From assembly GCA_018242485.1 (NCBI GenBank), contig JAFEBV010000014.1:62001-126000 (forward strand): a stretch of DNA of 64,000 nt. The letters run 5' to 3'. Shown piece after piece: positions 63,524-64,000 of this stretch. The position numbers and the translations under genes are program-made. The number at the start of each line of letters is the position of its first letter. The first letter of the stretch is position 1. The stretch is from Pseudomonadota bacterium (GTDB taxonomy: Bacteria > Pseudomonadota > Gammaproteobacteria > Xanthomonadales > Xanthomonadaceae). A model generated the notes under the pieces. It saw nothing but the letters and a program-made list of their open reading frames with translations, had not been told where the DNA came from and made no database searches.

Positions 63524-64000
63524 GGTCGCCCCCGCAGCGCCGCGTGCAGGGCGGCCAGTTCGGCATCCAGCGCGGCGGCGCTATCGACGGTATCGGCCAG
63601 TTCCTGCGCGGTGAGCTCGCGCAGGCGCTGGCGCAGGCGCTTGAGCGCGACCAGCAGCGCCAGCGGCGGCGCGCGCAGGCGCTGGCCGATGCCGTCGAGC
63701 ACGCCCGGCGGCGGTTCGCGGGCGATGAATGCGCGCAGCGCCTCGAACATCGGCAGGTGCCCGGTCTGCGCGGCCTCGGCCTGCAAGCGCTGCACGGCGC
63801 GCGCGATCACCTCCAGCGCGAAGGTGCGCTGGTAGGCCTGCCCGGGCGAGGCATCGGCCGGCACGTCGTGCTGGTAGCGTGCTTCCAGATCGACCGGCGG
63901 CGTCCACACATCGGCCGCACGGGTCTCCTCGATGCCGGCGCGCCAGTCCTCGCCGAGAAAGCGCTGCAGACGGTCGAGCAGGAAATCGCGCAGACGCTGC
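63520..64000 (-). CDS. ECF-type RNA polymerase sigma factor, C-terminal part (5' end outside window)
   Basis: The frame is open to the right edge, so only about 159 residues remain. They match the C-terminal half of kinase-linked ECF sigma factors: LRDFLLDRLQRFLGEDWRAG (end of region 2), the acidic linker with LEARYQHDVPADASP, then ALEVIARAVQRLQAE and a region 4 helix-turn-helix reading LALLVALKRLRQRLRELTAQ (typical relatives read EGAVKVAVHRLRKRYRELLR). The late LADTVDSAAALDAELAALHA is also typical. The GTG at 63909 is internal. Its stop overlaps the kinase start (ATGA). The likely role is transcription controlled by the kinase. Confidence 0.82.

Overview
The window is chromosomal DNA from a high-GC gammaproteobacterium, most likely of the order Lysobacterales (Xanthomonadales; Rhodanobacteraceae or Xanthomonadaceae type). 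The evidence is gene content and order (a bamA to dnaE envelope operon, ffh beside a YpjD-type gene, gluQ, two phbB genes with phaR), a TonB-dependent receptor of the kind common in that order, and dispersed 'CCCTCTCCC-GGA-GGGAGAGGG' stem-loops. Genes are dense. Most coordinates come from reading frames, with starts corrected by family length, ribosome binding sites or overlap with the upstream stop. No rRNA, tRNA, CRISPR array, phage or insertion sequence was seen.

Left third (1-25 kb): the 3' part of clpA; serA with a translationally coupled histidine phosphatase that probably completes serine synthesis; trxB; alanine dehydrogenase; a decayed TolB/TPR-type membrane regulator; purB diverging from fumC. 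A signalling area follows: two paralogous proteins of unknown family, a lipoprotein, a receiver protein with a degenerate GGDEF domain and a 13-residue coiled-coil repeat, a secreted lipase-like hydrolase with a LysR regulator upstream, folP, a PilG-like receiver with a long Ala/Pro-rich tail, and a class III aminotransferase.

Middle (25-41 kb): a five-gene ABC transporter and DesK/DesR-type two-component operon; rnd diverging from a lipoprotein with a SUMF1 fold that lacks the formylglycine-generating cysteines; a remnant of an M48 peptidase; phbB-phaR-phbB of polyhydroxyalkanoate metabolism; gluQ; a YpjD-like membrane protein; ffh; pyrB.

Right third (41-64 kb), all on the minus strand: an envelope operon reading frr-uppS-cdsA-dxr-rseP-bamA-lpxD-fabZ-lpxA-lpxB-rnhB-dnaE, which joins isoprenoid carrier, phospholipid, outer-membrane assembly and lipid A synthesis. 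Skp is missing between bamA and lpxD. The lpxB start lies in heptanucleotide repeats. Upstream of frr, where tsf and pyrH often stand, is a cluster whose genes overlap by 4 bases: an ECF-type sigma factor (cut by the right edge), a 1460-residue membrane Ser/Thr kinase with a WD40-like propeller, and a TonB-dependent receptor. This looks like an outer membrane to kinase to sigma-factor relay and is the most interesting system here.
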